A stretch of DNA of 64,000 nucleotides from Myxococcaceae bacterium (GTDB lineage Bacteria > Myxococcota > Myxococcia > Myxococcales > Myxococcaceae): assembly GCA_019694595.1 (NCBI GenBank), contig JAIBBQ010000001.1:62001-126000 (forward strand), written 5' to 3'. Of this stretch, positions 55,666 to 64,000 are shown piece by piece. The first letter of the stretch is position 1, and each line of letters starts with the position of its first letter. The position numbers and the translations under genes were made by a program. The notes beneath the pieces are model-generated. The model did not search any database and had not been told where the DNA came from. It saw nothing but the letters and a program-made list of their open reading frames with translations.

Positions 55666-55698
55666 CCATCGGGCACGGCGCCCAGGGCAAGCTGAGCG

Positions 55699-56925
55699 TC
55701 AGCGCGCGGCGCGGTACCTCGCGTCGAGCCACCACAGCGCAGCGAAGCCGAACGTCACCGGCAGCTCGAGCAGGTTCAGGTTCCAGTTCGCCTGGTCGAA
55801 CGCCGGCAGCACCTTGCAGAGCACGCCCAGCGCGCCCAGCGCGGCGAGCGCCGACCAGGTCCACTTGAGGCCGTTGCGCGCCCGGGTGGAGCCGAAGATC
55901 AGCATCAGCCCCAGCGGGAAGAGCGCGAAGGTGATGGGGTTCACCAGGAAGAGGTTCTCGTTGCGGTGCGCCACCGTGTGGTCGGTGAAGATGCCCACCA
56001 CGAAGAGGAAGACGCCCATCACGCCCTGGCCCAGGCCGAGCACGGTGGTGAAGAGCCCGAGTAGCACGCGCGGCAGCCGCGCCCCGTCGCGCCCCCAGTG
56101 GCCCAGCGCGTGGCCCACCAGCGCCACGGCGAGCCCGGTGAGGAAGAGCCACAGCCCCCAGCGCACCGGCTCCTGCGGCGTGGGCTCCCGTTTGGCCTCG
56201 AACCACACCGTCTTCTTCGCCACCAGCGGCGCCAGGGTGCCGTCGTCGCGCTTCACCTGGAAGGTGTCGAGCTGGCGCTCCAGCTCGTCGGGCAAGAAGG
56301 CCTCGTCGCCCAGCGTCACCGGCCCGTCGAGCTCGTCGTTCTGCAGGTAGTCGAGCACCAGGCTCATCGGCGGGCTCACCGACGAGTAGCGCCGGGTGTG
56401 GTTGCGAATCGTCATTCGCCCCGGCTGTTTCGACCACTCGCGCAGCTGCCCGCCCACCGCCTTGTCGATGAGGTCGCGCGGCCGGGTGGAGCAGTTGTCG
56501 TGGTAGTGCTGGTAGAGGTACTCGCGGTTCTGCGGCAGCACGTTGTCGGCCAAGGCCTTGGCCAGCACCAGCCGCTGCGCGGGCAGCAGGTTGAGTTCCT
56601 GGATGTGCACGAAGCGGTTGAGGCCTTCGTACATGCGGTAGGTGCCCACCACGTACGGCGTGTCTTCCACCCAGAACTCGAGGCGGCCCTGCACGAACTT
56701 GTGCACGAAGCCCGTCGAGAAGCCGAACATGCCGTAGTTGTAGAGACGTTCCTGGTGCAGGCGCGTGTCGCGCACCACCAGCGCGCTGTGCCCCCACCAC
56801 TCGGTCAGCGTGTCTCCGGGGCCGAAGGTGGTCATCTCGATGACCAGGTCCTCGCCTTGGCTCTCGCCCGTCCCCCAGGGGGCCGGAGCGAGCGCCAGCA
56901 CCAGCGCGGCAGTGAGCGGCAGCAT
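55699..56925 (-). CDS. DUF4105 (Lnb N-terminal periplasmic domain) membrane protein
   Basis: A 408-residue protein with a signal peptide (LTAALVLALAPAP), a periplasmic domain of ~240 residues matching DUF4105 (TTFGPGDTLTEWWGHSALVVRD, YNYGMFGFS, YQHYHDNCSTRPRDLID, with the conserved His and NCSTR Cys suggestive of a papain-like catalytic centre) and five or six C-terminal helices. It might be a membrane-bound Cys hydrolase; the substrate is unknown. Confidence 0.82.
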   Translation of the reverse strand: MLPLTAALVLALAPAPWGTGESQGEDLVIEMTTFGPGDTLTEWWGHSALVVRDTRLHQERLYNYGMFGFSTGFVHKFVQGRLEFWVEDTPYVVGTYRMYEGLNRFVHIQELNLLPAQRLVLAKALADNVLPQNREYLYQHYHDNCSTRPRDLIDKAVGGQLREWSKQPGRMTIRNHTRRYSSVSPPMSLVLDYLQNDELDGPVTLGDEAFLPDELERQLDTFQVKRDDGTLAPLVAKKTVWFEAKREPTPQEPVRWGLWLFLTGLAVALVGHALGHWGRDGARLPRVLLGLFTTVLGLGQGVMGVFLFVVGIFTDHTVAHRNENLFLVNPITFALFPLGLMLIFGSTRARNGLKWTWSALAALGALGVLCKVLPAFDQANWNLNLLELPVTFGFAALWWLDARYRAAR

Positions 56926-56978
56926 CGGGCCCTCGTAGCGTCAAACGCCGGCGGCTTGAAGCGCTCGCAGCGCGCGCG

Positions 56979-57497
56979 TCACGGGTCCTTGCGCTTGGGG
57001 CGCGTCAGCTCGACCACCGGCTCGCTGGTCGGCTCGATGGCCAGGGGCGGCGGCATGCCCGCGGCGCGCATCGCCCCCGGGCCGGCGATGAGGGGAATCG
57101 GGTGCACGCCCGACGGCGCGGGCGGCAACGGCCCCAGCGTCACCGTGGGCTGCACCGGCAGGGGCTCGGGCGCGGTGGGCGACGGGTTGGGGATCTTGTC
57201 GAAGATGCCCGGGTTCGCCGCGAGGATCAGCTCTCGCAGGTAGGCGCCCACCGTCTTGTTGTTGCGGGTCGCCGCGACCGTGAGCGCGTCCGCCATCTCC
57301 GCCTGGGCCCGGAACGCCACCGTGCGCGCCGAGGAGAGCACCTGGTTCAGCTGCTCCAGCGCCAGGCTCAGCTTGCCGATGTTGAAGTCGCCCATGTCCA
57401 GCGTGGCGCGGATCTTCTTCGCCAGGTCGTCGCGGCTGCACCACGCCCCTTCGTATTGAATCGCTTCCTTCTCGAGGTCGATGGGCGGCAGGGGCAT
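56979..57497 (-). CDS. conserved hypothetical protein with helical N-terminal domain and Pro-rich tail
   Basis: A 172-residue cytosolic protein. Residues ~1-95 are conserved-looking and helical (IRATLDMGDFNIGKLSLALEQLNQVLSSAR, NNKTVGAYLRELILAANPGIFD); the rest is Pro-rich and ends in a basic tail. Function unknown. Divergent from the Bat operon. Confidence 0.65.
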   Translation of the reverse strand: MPLPPIDLEKEAIQYEGAWCSRDDLAKKIRATLDMGDFNIGKLSLALEQLNQVLSSARTVAFRAQAEMADALTVAATRNNKTVGAYLRELILAANPGIFDKIPNPSPTAPEPLPVQPTVTLGPLPPAPSGVHPIPLIAGPGAMRAAGMPPPLAIEPTSEPVVELTRPKRKDP

Positions 57498-57559
57498 GGG
57501 CCGACGGTCGCCTTTTCCCACCTCCCGGGTCAAGCGAGACCACCCGGGAACAGCCCGCC

Positions 57560-57571
57560 AACACGGGTGTT
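57560..57571. promoter_or_regulatory. inverted repeat upstream of the Bat operon
   Basis: AACAC-GG-GTGTT lies 30-41 bp before the ATG at 57601, in the 103-bp divergent region. Position suits an operator or promoter element. Confidence 0.3.
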
Positions 57572-57600
57572 CTTGGTGCCCTTGGAGGTCGATTTTCGCT

Positions 57601-58539
57601 ATGGCGCCCCCTGTGCCGGCCCTGCTCGCAGTGCTCCTCGCCGCGGCGGCTCCCGCCGACGCGGGGGTCGCGCCGCCGCTGGCTGTCCAGGTCCGGGCCA
57701 CCCCTGCCGAGGTGACGCTCGGCGACCCCTTCACCATCGAGCTCATGGTCACCCACCGGCTCGACCAGCGCGTCGAGCTCTCGCTCGAGGACCAGAGCGG
57801 CGACTTCGAGCTCATGGGCCAGGAGCGCAAGCGCGTCGACGGGCCCACCTCGGCCACCACCACCTTCGACGTCAAGGCGTCCGCCTTCAAGCTGGGGCCG
57901 CTCACCACCCCCGAGCTCTTGCTCACCACCACCCAGGACGACGGCCAGACCGCCACCCTGCTCGCCCGCGGCGCCGCCATCACCGTGGTGGGCAGCCTGC
58001 CCAAGGACGCGGAGAAGAACGGCGCCGACCTCTTCGACATCCACGACCCGAAGGAAGTGCCCATCCGCACCTGGCGGCTGGTCTACGCGCTGCTCGCCGC
58101 GCTCGCGGTGGGCGCCGCCGCGTACGCCTTCCTGCGCTGGTGGAAGAACCGGGCCCTCGCGCCCGCCCCGGCCGCGCCGCCACCGGTGCCGCTCGCCAAC
58201 CGCACCTTGAAGGCGCTCGACGAGCTGCGCGCCGCCGACCTCCCCGGCCAGGGCAAGGTGCGCGAGTTCTACTTCCGCCTCTCGGAGATCCTCCGCGGCT
58301 ACCTCGGGGAGCGCTACGGCTTCGAGGCGCTGGAGTGCACCAGCTCCGAGCTGCTCGCCGCGCTCGGCCGGCTGCACACCCCCGGCCTGCCGATGGACCT
58401 GGTCACCCGCTTCACCGAGGACGCCGACCTCGCCCGCTACGCCCGCGCGCCGCTCGACGCCGGCATCTGCAAGGGCTCGCTCGAGGCCGCGTACCGGGTG
58501 GTGAACATCACCTCGCAGGAGCTCCATGTTCGAAACTGA
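57601..58539 (+). CDS. DUF4381-like protein of the Bat operon
   Basis: A 312-residue protein: signal peptide (VPALLAVLLAAAAPADAG), a BatD-like beta domain (VRATPAEVTLGDPFTIELMVTH), one membrane helix (~163-182; LVYALLAALAVGAAAYAFL) and a cytosolic DUF4381-like helical domain (REFYFRLSEILRGYLGERYGFEALECTSSELLAAL). Such proteins precede BatA in many Bat/MoxR clusters and probably belong to the same membrane complex. It overlaps batA by 14 bp. Confidence 0.82.
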   Translation: MAPPVPALLAVLLAAAAPADAGVAPPLAVQVRATPAEVTLGDPFTIELMVTHRLDQRVELSLEDQSGDFELMGQERKRVDGPTSATTTFDVKASAFKLGPLTTPELLLTTTQDDGQTATLLARGAAITVVGSLPKDAEKNGADLFDIHDPKEVPIRTWRLVYALLAALAVGAAAYAFLRWWKNRALAPAPAAPPPVPLANRTLKALDELRAADLPGQGKVREFYFRLSEILRGYLGERYGFEALECTSSELLAALGRLHTPGLPMDLVTRFTEDADLARYARAPLDAGICKGSLEAAYRVVNITSQELHVRN

Positions 58540-59536
58540 GCTCCACGACCGGCTGGCGCTGTTTCTCCTGGTGCTGGTGCCGCTGGTCATCGTCGCCGCG
58601 GTGCTCGAGCGGCTGCGCTTCACCGCGGTGCTGCGCTTCCCCCTCGCCAGGAGCCTGGTGGCGCAGGGCCGGGGCGCGCGCCCCTGGGTGCTGCCGCTGC
58701 TGCCGGCGCTGCGCGCGCTGGCCATCGCGCTCGCGGTGGTGGCCATCGCCCGCCCGCAGGAACGCGACAGCCGGGTGCGCGACCTCTCGGTCGAAGGCAT
58801 CGACATCATGATCGCGCTCGACCTCTCGACGTCGATGGAGGCCGCCGACTTCCGCCCCAACAACCGGCTCCACGTGGCGAAGGAAGTGCTCACCGACTTC
58901 ATCGCCGCGCGCTCGAACGATCGCATCGGCCTGGTGGTGTTCGCCGGCGCCGCCTACACCCAGTCGCCGCTCACGCTCGACTACGGCGTCTTGAAGGAAG
59001 TGCTGCGCCAGCTGCGCACCCGGGTGCTCGAAGACGGCACCGCCATCGGCGACGCGCTGGCCACCTCGCTCAACCGGCTCCGCGACTCCGACGCCAAGAG
59101 CAAGGTCGCGGTGCTGATCACCGACGGCGACAACAACGCCGGCCGCATCTCGCCGCTCGACGCCGCGGAGATGGCCAAGGCGCTGAAGATTCCCGTGTAC
59201 ACCATCCTCGTCGGCAAGGGCGGCAAGGTGCCGTTCCCCGCGGGGCAGGATCTCTTCGGCAACATGTCGTGGCACGACGTCGAGATCCCCATCAACCCCG
59301 AGCTGCTGCAGACCATCGCCGCCACCACCGGCGGCGAGTACTACCGCGCCACCAACAAGGACTCGCTCAAGGACGGGCTGCAGAAGGTGCTCGATTCCTT
59401 CGAGCGCTCGCGGCTGCTCGAAGGCGGCGCGTCGGCCAACTACCGCGAAGACTTCCAGCCCTGGCTCCTGTGGGCCTTCGCGCTGGGCGCGCTCGAGCTG
59501 CTCCTGCGCTTCACCGTGCTGCGGGTCTTCCCATGA
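58526..59536 (+). CDS. batA: BatA, von Willebrand factor A membrane protein
   Basis: A 336-residue protein with two N-terminal helices, a VWA domain (~88-280) and one C-terminal helix. The MIDAS is complete: IALDLSTSMEA (DxSxS), the Thr region near DGTAIGDAL, and ITDGDNN. Together with BatB it probably binds partners metal-dependently across the inner membrane. The ATGA overlap couples it to batB. Confidence 0.92.
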   Translation: MFETELHDRLALFLLVLVPLVIVAAVLERLRFTAVLRFPLARSLVAQGRGARPWVLPLLPALRALAIALAVVAIARPQERDSRVRDLSVEGIDIMIALDLSTSMEAADFRPNNRLHVAKEVLTDFIAARSNDRIGLVVFAGAAYTQSPLTLDYGVLKEVLRQLRTRVLEDGTAIGDALATSLNRLRDSDAKSKVAVLITDGDNNAGRISPLDAAEMAKALKIPVYTILVGKGGKVPFPAGQDLFGNMSWHDVEIPINPELLQTIAATTGGEYYRATNKDSLKDGLQKVLDSFERSRLLEGGASANYREDFQPWLLWAFALGALELLLRFTVLRVFP

Positions 59537-60582
59537 GCCCCTGGCACTTCAAGCTCCTGGGGTACGAGCTGGGCTTCGCCGAACCGTGGGCGCTCGCGCT
59601 CATCGCCGTCGCCGCGCTCATCGGCCTGCTCGGCTTCGTGCTCGCCCTGAACCGCAGGCGGGCGCTCACCCGGGCGGTGCCGGCGCGGCTCGAGGCGCTG
59701 CTCGCGCCCGGCGTCTCGCTGGGCCTGCCCGCCGCCCGCGCCTCGCTCACCGGCCTGGGCCTGATGCTCTTCGCCTTCGCGCTCGCCCAGCCCCAGTGCG
59801 GCAGCGGCACCGAGCTGGTGAAGCGCCGCGGCCTCGACCTGGTGGTGGCCATCGACGCGTCGAAGTCGATGCGCGCCCGCGACGTCGCCCCGTCGCGGCT
59901 CGAGCGCGCCAAGCTCGAGCTCGGCGCCCTGCTCGACCAGCTCAAGGGCGACCGGGTGGCCATCGTGGTCTTCGCCGGCACCGCTTCGGTGCAGTGCCCG
60001 CTCACCAGCGACTACGGCGCCGCCCGCCTCTTCCTGCGCGCCATCGACCCCGACGCCATGCCCCAGGGTGGCACCAACATCGGCGCCGCGCTCCTGCTCG
60101 CCAAGGAAGTGTTCCAGAACGCCGACCGCGGCTCGAAGGACAAGGTGGTGGTGCTGATCAGCGACGGCGAGGACCTCGGCGGCGAGGTGAAGGAAGGCAT
60201 CGACGCCATGAACGAGATCGGCGCCCGCGTGCTCGCGGTGGGCATCGGCAGCGAGCTGCCCGAGCCCCTGCCCATTCTCAACAAGGCGGGCCAGGTCGTC
60301 GGCTACCAGAAGGACCCCGACGGCAAGCAGGTGATGAGCAAGCTCGACCGCGCCGGCCTCACCCACATCGCCGAGGAGACCAAGGGCAAGTTCTTCACCC
60401 AGCCGCGCTCGGTCGCCGTCGGCGAGGTGGTGAAGATCATCGACTCGCTGCAGAAGAACGAGCTCGAGAGCCGCCTGATGGTCCGCTACGTCGAGGAGTT
60501 CCAGCCCTTCGCGCTCGCCGGACTCCTCTTCTTCACCCTGGGCGCGGTGCTGCCGTCGTCGTGGTGGCGGAGGCGCGCATGA
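59533..60582 (+). CDS. batB: BatB, von Willebrand factor A membrane protein
   Basis: A 349-residue paralog of BatA: two N-terminal helices, VWA with MIDAS VAIDASKSMRA, GGTNIGAAL and ISDGEDLGG, and a C-terminal helix. In other bacteria Bat proteins support envelope stress or aerotolerance. Coupled by ATGA to batC. Confidence 0.92.
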   Translation: MSPWHFKLLGYELGFAEPWALALIAVAALIGLLGFVLALNRRRALTRAVPARLEALLAPGVSLGLPAARASLTGLGLMLFAFALAQPQCGSGTELVKRRGLDLVVAIDASKSMRARDVAPSRLERAKLELGALLDQLKGDRVAIVVFAGTASVQCPLTSDYGAARLFLRAIDPDAMPQGGTNIGAALLLAKEVFQNADRGSKDKVVVLISDGEDLGGEVKEGIDAMNEIGARVLAVGIGSELPEPLPILNKAGQVVGYQKDPDGKQVMSKLDRAGLTHIAEETKGKFFTQPRSVAVGEVVKIIDSLQKNELESRLMVRYVEEFQPFALAGLLFFTLGAVLPSSWWRRRA

Positions 60583-61511
60583 AGGGGCTCGCCTTCGGCC
60601 TGATGGTGGCGCTCCTCGGCCTCTCGCCGCTGGAGAAGAACCACCCCGAGGTGGAAGCCGGCATGGACGCGTACGCCGCCGGCGACTTCGAGGCCGCGCT
60701 CAGGCACTTCGACGCCGCGCAGGGCGAGCTGTCGGGGAACCCCCAGCTGTCCATCGACCGCGCCGCCGCGCTCCACAAGCTCGGCCGCCACGAGGAAGCC
60801 CTGGAAGCGCTCGCCGCCGCCGAGCAGCGCGACCCCAAGCACGAGCTCCTGGGCCGCATCGCCTACGACCGCGGCAACGTGCTCGCCTCGCTCAACCGCC
60901 CCGAAGAGGCCATCGCCTCGTACCGGCGCGCGCTGCGGGTCGACCCGCGCGACGAGCAGGCCCGGCACAACCTCGAGGTGCTGCTCAAGAAGGTGCCGCC
61001 GAAGTCGCAGCACGCGCCCGACGGCGGGACTCCCGACGGGGGCAACCCCGACGGCGGCCGCGACGGAGGCCGCCCCGATGCCGGACTCGACGGCGGCGGG
61101 CCCGACGGAGGGACCGATGGCGGCGCGGGCGACGGCGGGGCGAGCGACGGAGGCGCCGATGGCGGCGCGAGCGACGGCGGCAGCGGCGGCGTGGGCCAGG
61201 GCAAGGGCGGCCACGGCGACGGGGGCGAAGGCGACGCGGGGCGCGGCGACGGCGGCAGCGAGTCGCAGGGCAAGGGCAAGAGCGACCCGCAGAGCAGCTC
61301 CGGCGACGGCGGCAGCGACGGGGGCCAGAGCGACGGCGGCTCCAGCGGCGAGGCCCAGGCGGGCAAGGCAGAGCGCGTCGACGGCGGCGCCCAGCTGTCG
61401 CCCGAGCAGGCGGCGCGGCTGCTCGACTCGCTCAAGAGCAACGAGAAGAACCTGCAGCTCTGGCGGTTCCAGCAAAAGCGGACGAAGGCACCCGATGGCA
61501 AGGATTGGTAG
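60579..61511 (+). CDS. batC: BatC, TPR protein with Asp/Gly-rich region
   Basis: A 310-residue exported protein ([17 protein letters not shown]). Two to three TPRs (~28-135; [45 protein letters not shown]) are followed by ~130 residues of low-complexity DGG/DAG/GQG sequence, then a helical C-terminal segment ([26 protein letters not shown]) typical of BatC. The low-complexity insert is unusually long. Overlaps batD by 17 bp. Confidence 0.88.
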   Translation: MKGLAFGLMVALLGLSPLEKNHPEVEAGMDAYAAGDFEAALRHFDAAQGELSGNPQLSIDRAAALHKLGRHEEALEALAAAEQRDPKHELLGRIAYDRGNVLASLNRPEEAIASYRRALRVDPRDEQARHNLEVLLKKVPPKSQHAPDGGTPDGGNPDGGRDGGRPDAGLDGGGPDGGTDGGAGDGGASDGGADGGASDGGSGGVGQGKGGHGDGGEGDAGRGDGGSESQGKGKSDPQSSSGDGGSDGGQSDGGSSGEAQAGKAERVDGGAQLSPEQAARLLDSLKSNEKNLQLWRFQQKRTKAPDGKDW

Positions 61512-63336
61512 CGCGCTGCTGGTCGCCCTGGTGGCGGCCAGCGCGCAGGCGGAGACCGAGCTGTACCAGACGGTGGACCGGACCAAGGTCGGCACCGAGG
61601 ACACCTTCACGCTCGAGATCGTGGTCACCGACCCGCCGGAAGGCGCCGAGCTCCAGTTCCCCACCTCGAAGGACTTCGAGGTGCTGAGCCAGTCGCGCTC
61701 CACCCAGGCGTCCTTCCAGATCGGCGCCGGCGGGCAGACCACCATCCAGCGCATCAACAAGCACTCGGTGGTGATGCGCGCCAACCACGCCGGGAAGCTC
61801 ACCATCCCCGGGGCGCAGCTCAAGGGCGCGGGCAAGACGCTCAAGGCCCAGCCCATCACCCTCGACGTGGTCGCCGGCCGCCTCGCGCCGCCTCCACCGC
61901 CGCGGCGGCAGACGCCACCCGGGTTCCCGAACTTCCCCGGCTTCCCCGGGTTCCCCGACGACGACGACGGGTTCTTCCCGCCCGGGTTCCGGCCGCAGGA
62001 GCCCGACATCCCCCGCAACGACTCGGACATCTTCATCCGCATCTCGCTCGACCGCGACGAGGTCTTCGTCGGCGAGCAGGCCACGCTGCTGGTGACCGTC
62101 TACTCGCGCTTCGACCTGTCCAACATCGACACCGTCACCATGCCCAAGCTCGACGGGTTCTGGAGCGAGGACCTCGCCACCGCCACCCGGCTCGAGCCCA
62201 CCACCAAGGAGATCGGCGGCGTGCCGTACCGCGCGTACCTGCTGCGCCAGCGCGCGCTCTTCCCGGTGAAGTCGGGCACCATCGCCATCGAACCGGTCGA
62301 AGCCGACATCACCACCGGCTTCCTCGTCGCCGGCCAGCGCGTGCACCGCAAGAGCAACGCCTTGAGCCTCAAGGTGAAGCCGCTGCCCGGCGGCGCGGGC
62401 AAGACCTCGAACGTCGGCAAGCTGCGCCTGTCCACCGAGGTCTCGCAGACCCACGTCGCGCTGGGCGAGCCCATCACCCTGCGCCTGGTGCTCGAGGGCC
62501 GCGGCAACTTGCGCAACATCGAGCTGCCCAAGCTCAGCCCCCCGCCCGGCCTCAAGGCCTACGAGCCGCAGATCACCGACGCCTTCACCGTGCTCAAGGG
62601 CCAGTTCGGCGGCAAGCGCGTGCTCGAGTACATCCTCCTCGCGCAGCAGACCGGCACCTTCACCCTGCCCGGACTGTCGCTGGAGTCCTTCGACCCCGAG
62701 ACCAAGCAGTACACCTCGTCGTCCACCGACCCCATCGAGCTCACGGTGAGCCCCGCGGCGAACGGCGGCACCCAGCTGTCGGTGGGCACCGCGCCCAACC
62801 CGCTCGACCCCAACGAGAAGAACCAGCTCACCGCCGCCGGCCTCAAGCCGCTGCGCTACGCGGCGAACTTCACCCCCATGGAACCGCCGCTCTTCTCGCG
62901 CGCCTGGTTCCCCCCGGCGGTGGGCGCGCCGTTCGCCCTCGCGGTGCTCTTCGCGCTCGGCGGCCTCACCGTGAGCGCGCTGCGCCGGAGCTCGCCCGAG
63001 GCCGACCGCGCCCGCCAGGCCAAGGAAGCGCGCGCCCGGCTCAAGGCGGCCCGCGAGCTCGCGCTCGGCGGCAAGGTCGACGCCTTCTACGGCGAGGTCG
63101 AGCGCGCGCTGCTGTCGTTCCTCGAGGCGCGCTGCGGCCAGCCCATGGCCGGCCTCACCCGCGAGGCCCTGGTCGCCGCGCTCGCCACCCACGGCGCCAC
63201 CGACGACACCCGCGCCCGCGTGGTGGCGGTGCTCGACCGCTGCGACCTGGGCCGCTTCGCCCCCGGCATGGGCGAGAGCGCCGCCAAGAAGCAGACCCTC
63301 GACGACGCCGCCGCGGCGATGGAGGCCTTCTCGTGA
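61495..63336 (+). CDS. batD: BatD, oxygen-tolerance family protein
   Basis: A 613-residue BatD: signal peptide ([15 protein letters not shown]), tandem Ig-like beta domains ([59 protein letters not shown]), a Pro/Asp-rich insert (~130-170), one membrane helix (~470-490) and a cytosolic helical tail ([15 protein letters not shown]-like region, [18 protein letters not shown]). GTGA overlap with the next gene. Confidence 0.9.
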   Translation: MARIGSALLVALVAASAQAETELYQTVDRTKVGTEDTFTLEIVVTDPPEGAELQFPTSKDFEVLSQSRSTQASFQIGAGGQTTIQRINKHSVVMRANHAGKLTIPGAQLKGAGKTLKAQPITLDVVAGRLAPPPPPRRQTPPGFPNFPGFPGFPDDDDGFFPPGFRPQEPDIPRNDSDIFIRISLDRDEVFVGEQATLLVTVYSRFDLSNIDTVTMPKLDGFWSEDLATATRLEPTTKEIGGVPYRAYLLRQRALFPVKSGTIAIEPVEADITTGFLVAGQRVHRKSNALSLKVKPLPGGAGKTSNVGKLRLSTEVSQTHVALGEPITLRLVLEGRGNLRNIELPKLSPPPGLKAYEPQITDAFTVLKGQFGGKRVLEYILLAQQTGTFTLPGLSLESFDPETKQYTSSSTDPIELTVSPAANGGTQLSVGTAPNPLDPNEKNQLTAAGLKPLRYAANFTPMEPPLFSRAWFPPAVGAPFALAVLFALGGLTVSALRRSSPEADRARQAKEARARLKAARELALGGKVDAFYGEVERALLSFLEARCGQPMAGLTREALVAALATHGATDDTRARVVAVLDRCDLGRFAPGMGESAAKKQTLDDAAAAMEAFS

Positions 63337-64000
63337 GCCTGTTCCTCGCGCTGCTGCTGTCGCAGTCCGGCGGCTACTACACGCCGCAGGAAGCCCAGCA
63401 GCTCTTCCTCAAGTCGAACGACGCCTTCCACGCCAAGGACTACGCCGCCGCGTGCGACGGCTACCGCAAGCTGGTGGAGCACGGCGCCGGTGGGCCCGAC
63501 GTGCTCTACAACCTGGGCACCGCGCACCTCGCCGCGGGCGAGCTGGGCCCCGCGGTGCTGGAGCTCGAGCGCGCGCGCCGGCTGCAGGCCGCGGAAGACA
63601 TCGACGCCAACCTCGCCGTCGCCCGCACCAAGGTCATCGACGAGGTCGTCGGCGCCACCGCCCAGGCCCCCTTCTTCCAGCGGCTCGCGCTCGCCACCCG
63701 CGAGCGCACCCTGTCGCTGGGGCTCCTCGCCGCCACCTGGCTGACGCTCGCGTGCACCCTGCTCGCCTGGCGCCTGCCGTCGCGCCGCGGGGCCTTCGCC
63801 GCCGCCGCGCTGGTGCTGCTGCTCGTCTCGGGCGGGCTCGGGCTCGGCGTCTTCGCCCACGCCTGGGTGGCCCAGGAGCTGGTGGAAGGCGTGGTGCAGC
63901 CCGCCACCGCCAAGGTGCTCGACGGCCCGTCGGAAGCGGCCCACGTGTCCTTCGAAGTCCACGCCGGCCTCAGCGTCAGGGTGGTCGAAGAGTCGGGCAA
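63333..64000 (+). CDS. batE: BatE, TPR/SH3-like membrane protein (cut by window end)
   Basis: 222 codons are visible. Signal peptide (LFLALLLSQSGG), TPR region (~20-90; AACDGYRKLVEHGAGGPDVLYNLGTAHLAAGELGPAVLELERA), two helices (~125-145 and 150-170) and the beginning of a bacterial SH3-like domain (ATAKVLDGPSEAAHVSFEVHAGLSVRVVE). This matches BatE. The 3' end lies beyond the window. GTG start overlaps the batD stop. Confidence 0.88.
   Translation, partial: MSLFLALLLSQSGGYYTPQEAQQLFLKSNDAFHAKDYAAACDGYRKLVEHGAGGPDVLYNLGTAHLAAGELGPAVLELERARRLQAAEDIDANLAVARTKVIDEVVGATAQAPFFQRLALATRERTLSLGLLAATWLTLACTLLAWRLPSRRGAFAAAALVLLLVSGGLGLGVFAHAWVAQELVEGVVQPATAKVLDGPSEAAHVSFEVHAGLSVRVVEESG

Overview
This is a high-GC stretch (roughly 70% G+C, strong third-position G/C bias) from a myxobacterium, most likely of the suborder Cystobacterineae. 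The clearest markers are a CarD-type regulator (CdnL-like N-domain, acidic linker, HMGA-like AT-hooks) followed directly by its partner CarG, a MYXO-CTERM sorting tail, many lipoproteins with Asp/Ala/Gly spacers and Cys-rich tails, and an lysS-lolC-lolD-bamA block. No rRNA, tRNA, insertion sequence, prophage or CRISPR array was seen. The genes are dense: the longest gene-free stretch is about 280 bp (35197-35474), and many adjacent genes overlap by an ATGA or GTGA.

Layout. 1-4734: end of a secreted Cys-rich protein; an aldehyde dehydrogenase/aldo-keto reductase pair; a small lipoprotein; a TesB-like thioesterase. 4765-7786: a translationally coupled trio (TMTC-like membrane protein, secreted HELSH protein, secreted protein of unknown function). 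7848-10148: lipase, small protein and SEC-C/methionine aminopeptidase. 10158-16911: four-PAS hybrid histidine kinase, penicillin-binding protein 1C and a large lipoprotein, all on the minus strand. 16957-21229: carD, carG and a two-gene glycosyltransferase unit. 21275-25669: glycogen phosphorylase and a methionine-salvage cluster (mtnB-mtnD-mtnC).

25683-31031 (minus strand) is the most interesting region. Three overlapping genes encode a 275-residue protein made of 17 repeats of V[VI]ME[VI]GPxRP, a phosphoribosyltransferase fused to two tandem AMMECR1-like domains and a helical C-terminal domain, and a B12-binding radical SAM enzyme with the CX7CX2C cluster motif of RiPP-maturation C-methyltransferases. 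I read this as a candidate, apparently undescribed, multi-core RiPP pathway whose precursor has no Cys, Ser, Thr, His, Leu or aromatic residue.

31197-40608: secreted and cell-wall proteins (DUF4382 lipoprotein, Cys-rich proteins, GH3 NagZ-like enzyme, NlpC/P60 hydrolase, CBM9-like lipoprotein, FHA protein, GH25 lysozyme with Cys repeats and MYXO-CTERM). 40757-47894: outer-membrane biogenesis (bamA, lolD, an unusually long lolC/E) with lysS. 48103-57497: small lipoprotein, ECF sigma factor with a membrane partner, L,D-transpeptidase, prfB with the classic +1 frameshift site, Fe-type superoxide dismutase with a strong terminator, nitroreductase and membrane proteins. 57601-64000: a Bat operon (DUF4381-like, BatA, BatB, BatC, BatD, BatE cut by the window end), all genes overlapping.
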